The position numbers and the translations under genes were made by a program. From assembly GCA_023436395.1 (NCBI GenBank), contig JAEZJJ010000036.1:1-64000 (forward strand): a stretch of 64,000 bases of DNA, in the 5' to 3' direction. The DNA comes from Bacillota bacterium. GTDB taxonomy: Bacteria > Bacillota > Clostridia > Lachnospirales > Cellulosilyticaceae. Position 1 is the first letter of the stretch. Every line of letters begins with the position of its first letter. Below, one piece after another: positions 62,418 through 64,000 of this stretch. Below the pieces are notes generated by a model. The model saw only the letters and a list, made by a program, of their open reading frames with translations, was not told the origin of the DNA and ran no database searches.

Positions 62418-64000
62418 TTATAATAAATACTCTATTTGCACTGTCTGTCCACTATCCCCAATGTTCATGCTTAGCTTATCACCTTTTTTCAGTTCAATGC
62501 CTTCACTTACTTTAATCACTCTACCACTCTTTTCAATGGCATAAGCTGAATTATTATATAAAATCACCTTATCACCTGGTGCTGCTTTTAATATCACTTT
62601 TTCCGTTTCTTTAAATTCTGGTGCAAAACCTAATAAAGCATGTAAGCTTACCTTCCCTTTAAATAAATTGAGCTTCTTGTATTGTGGAGGTGTAAGTTTT
62701 CCTGTTGCATTATCCATAAGCTCTAATACCATTTGTCCTACAAGTGGTGTCTTAGCTATTTTATATGCCTTTAAGGCCACTATTATCCCTATTAATGCTG
62801 CAATACCTAATAAACTTAGGACTATATAAAGCCATAAAGGAGTTTGTTCTTCCGTAGGTGTACTCTCAGTATTAAGAGGTGCTGTAGAGGCACTTAAGTT
62901 TGCTGGTCCTACCTGAATCTGTTCCTCTTTGCTTTCTCTTATATAACTTGTATCTTCTACAATGACTTTAACCCTATAATCACCCTTATCTTTTAACGTG
63001 TATTGCCCCATAAACTCCTGTCCTTGAACAGTCATATTAATTCTTGTTTCTATACCTGTTGCTACATCAGTTAGGACTAAAAAAGCTTTAGCACTTTTAT
63101 AGAGATTTGGGTCATTAATGGCATTCCCTTGTAAACTTAAGTAAGCTCCTACTTCTAATTGATTACCTACCCCATAGCTGTTTTGAGCTAATGGTTTCAT
63201 GGTTACTTCAATATCGTAGTTATAGACTAAATCAATATTAATCTGGTCACCTTTAATACCTTTTACATAAAGCTTCCAATCTCCTTGTGCAGGCCTATTT
63301 AATTTTAAAAGGCTATAGTTACTAGAAGTATGTAATGTAATATCTTGTGAAGGTATTCCTCTATCCACACCACTTGGGTCTACTAGCCTAAACTCAACTG
63401 GTTGACTGGAAGTAGCTGACAAGTTTGCCTCTAGTACATTAGCATTTGGAATATTCACTTTGACTTCCTCAAAGTTACCTGTTCCCATCATGTTTCCTAG
63501 AGATTGCACCTTTAAATTAGAGTGGGCAGCAAAGATTTCTGTTAAAATATCAGGGAGTTCTGCTGGATCTTTTGTTGCAAATGCCTTTGCCTTTGTATCT
63601 ACGGAAATTTTCTCTAAGTAGACTTCATTAAGCTTGCCATTATCATTTAATCCGATTGTATAAATAGGATACCCTTTAGTTTGCGCTTCACTGATAATAG
63701 CCGCTAAGTCTGTATCAATATTGGCTAAGGTACGATTAGCTACTCCTCCTATGGCATTATTCCCATCCGTAAAGACTACAATAAGCGGACTATTTTGAGA
63801 TGCACTTCGCCCATTTAACATCTTTACTGCTTCTTTTAACCCTGCTGTTATATCTGTATACTCCAAATCTCTTGTAATACCATTTACAAATTGTTTAATC
63901 TCTTCTTTATCTGTCTGCGTCTTCACTATATCCATAGGATAAGTTTGTGAAACCTCAGAGCCATAGGTTATAACCCCTACTTGATTATCTGTAAAACCTA
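62418..64000 (-). CDS. vWA domain membrane protein, N-terminus beyond the window
   Basis: The open frame runs off the window end; residues upstream of 63935 (GFTDNQVGVITYGSEVSQTYP) are in frame and vWA-like, so an internal ATG is not the true start. The vWA domain with PLIVVFTDGNNA is followed by a beta-rich domain, a membrane helix (LWLYIVLSLLGIAALIGIIV), and a cytoplasmic beta-rich tail ending in SGQTVQIEYLL, FHA-like in appearance only. The MIDAS DxSxS motif lies outside the window. It is the first visible gene of the operon and 18 bp before the tubulin-like gene. Confidence 0.87.
   Translation of the reverse strand, partial: GFTDNQVGVITYGSEVSQTYPMDIVKTQTDKEEIKQFVNGITRDLEYTDITAGLKEAVKMLNGRSASQNSPLIVVFTDGNNAIGGVANRTLANIDTDLAAIISEAQTKGYPIYTIGLNDNGKLNEVYLEKISVDTKAKAFATKDPAELPDILTEIFAAHSNLKVQSLGNMMGTGNFEEVKVNIPNANVLEANLSATSSQPVEFRLVDPSGVDRGIPSQDITLHTSSNYSLLKLNRPAQGDWKLYVKGIKGDQINIDLVYNYDIEVTMKPLAQNSYGVGNQLEVGAYLSLQGNAINDPNLYKSAKAFLVLTDVATGIETRINMTVQGQEFMGQYTLKDKGDYRVKVIVEDTSYIRESKEEQIQVGPANLSASTAPLNTESTPTEEQTPLWLYIVLSLLGIAALIGIIVALKAYKIAKTPLVGQMVLELMDNATGKLTPPQYKKLNLFKGKVSLHALLGFAPEFKETEKVILKAAPGDKVILYNNSAYAIEKSGRVIKVSEGIELKKGDKLSMNIGDSGQTVQIEYLL

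Noticed and set aside
62418..63935. ATG at 63935 as the start of the vWA gene
   Set aside because: The frame stays open to the window end and the upstream residues are vWA-like, so the gene is cut by the window.

Overview
The window is AT-rich DNA from a low-GC Gram-positive anaerobe of the class Clostridia. The evidence is a T-box in front of metG, a SpoVB-type flippase, an NfnAB-type flavoprotein pair, a reverse rubrerythrin, ATP-dependent PEP carboxykinase, ThyX, intrinsic terminators after most units and strong AGGAGG ribosome sites. A Lachnospirales genome such as Cellulosilyticum would fit, but the genus is inference. No rRNA, phage, insertion sequence or CRISPR array was seen.

Layout. 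1-5.4 kb: MATE exporter, two G3E/CobW-type metal GTPases (one with a ten-unit His/Cys repeat) and a DUF89 protein. 5.4-9.7 kb: metG with a complete Met T-box, an HD-GYP protein and an M19 dipeptidase. 9.7-11.3 kb: about 1.6 kb without an intact gene, holding two ~270 bp imperfect palindromes that share a core and covary in one stem, plus a decayed gene. 11.3-17 kb: exported protein, DUF1540 protein, reverse rubrerythrin, and a glycosyltransferase/flippase/Cfa lipid operon. 17-25 kb: SpoVB-like flippase, class V aminotransferase, pckA, TetR regulator and an Old-Yellow-Enzyme-type iron-sulfur flavoenzyme. 25-30 kb: two secreted proteins, NHL+stalk and FecR+cadherin-like, both with recent internal duplications. 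30.5-34.4 kb: DUF1836 regulator, haemolysin-III protein, NfnAB.

34.5-45.7 kb, all on the minus strand, is a surface-appendage region. It has a type IV pilus-like cluster (PilT-type ATPase, PilC-like membrane protein, four pilin-like small proteins, no PilB visible). This is followed by transglutaminase, class D sortase, DUF5305 protein, LPXTG protein, ER/SipW-type signal peptidase, two TasA/CalY-like proteins and a LuxR-type regulator whose receiver domain lacks the phospho-acceptor Asp. 45.9-50.8 kb: cold-shock protein, divergent thyX and folA, a DEAD-box helicase, a small M50-like membrane protein and tRNA-Leu(UAG).

50.9-64 kb is one tightly packed minus-strand operon and the most unusual part of the window. 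In order of transcription it encodes a membrane vWA protein (cut by the window end), a 1128-aa tubulin/FtsZ-fold protein, a 762-aa unknown protein, a second membrane vWA protein, a small beta-rich protein, a zinc-ribbon TRAFAC-type GTPase and an 875-aa GAP1-N2-like GTPase-associated membrane protein. Two extracytoplasmic sensors, a cytoskeletal-type NTPase and a GTPase with its partner suggest a membrane-anchored signalling or defence machine whose function is unknown. Three copies of a multi-hairpin repeat (1681, 7562, 30251) and the large palindromes form the repeat fraction.
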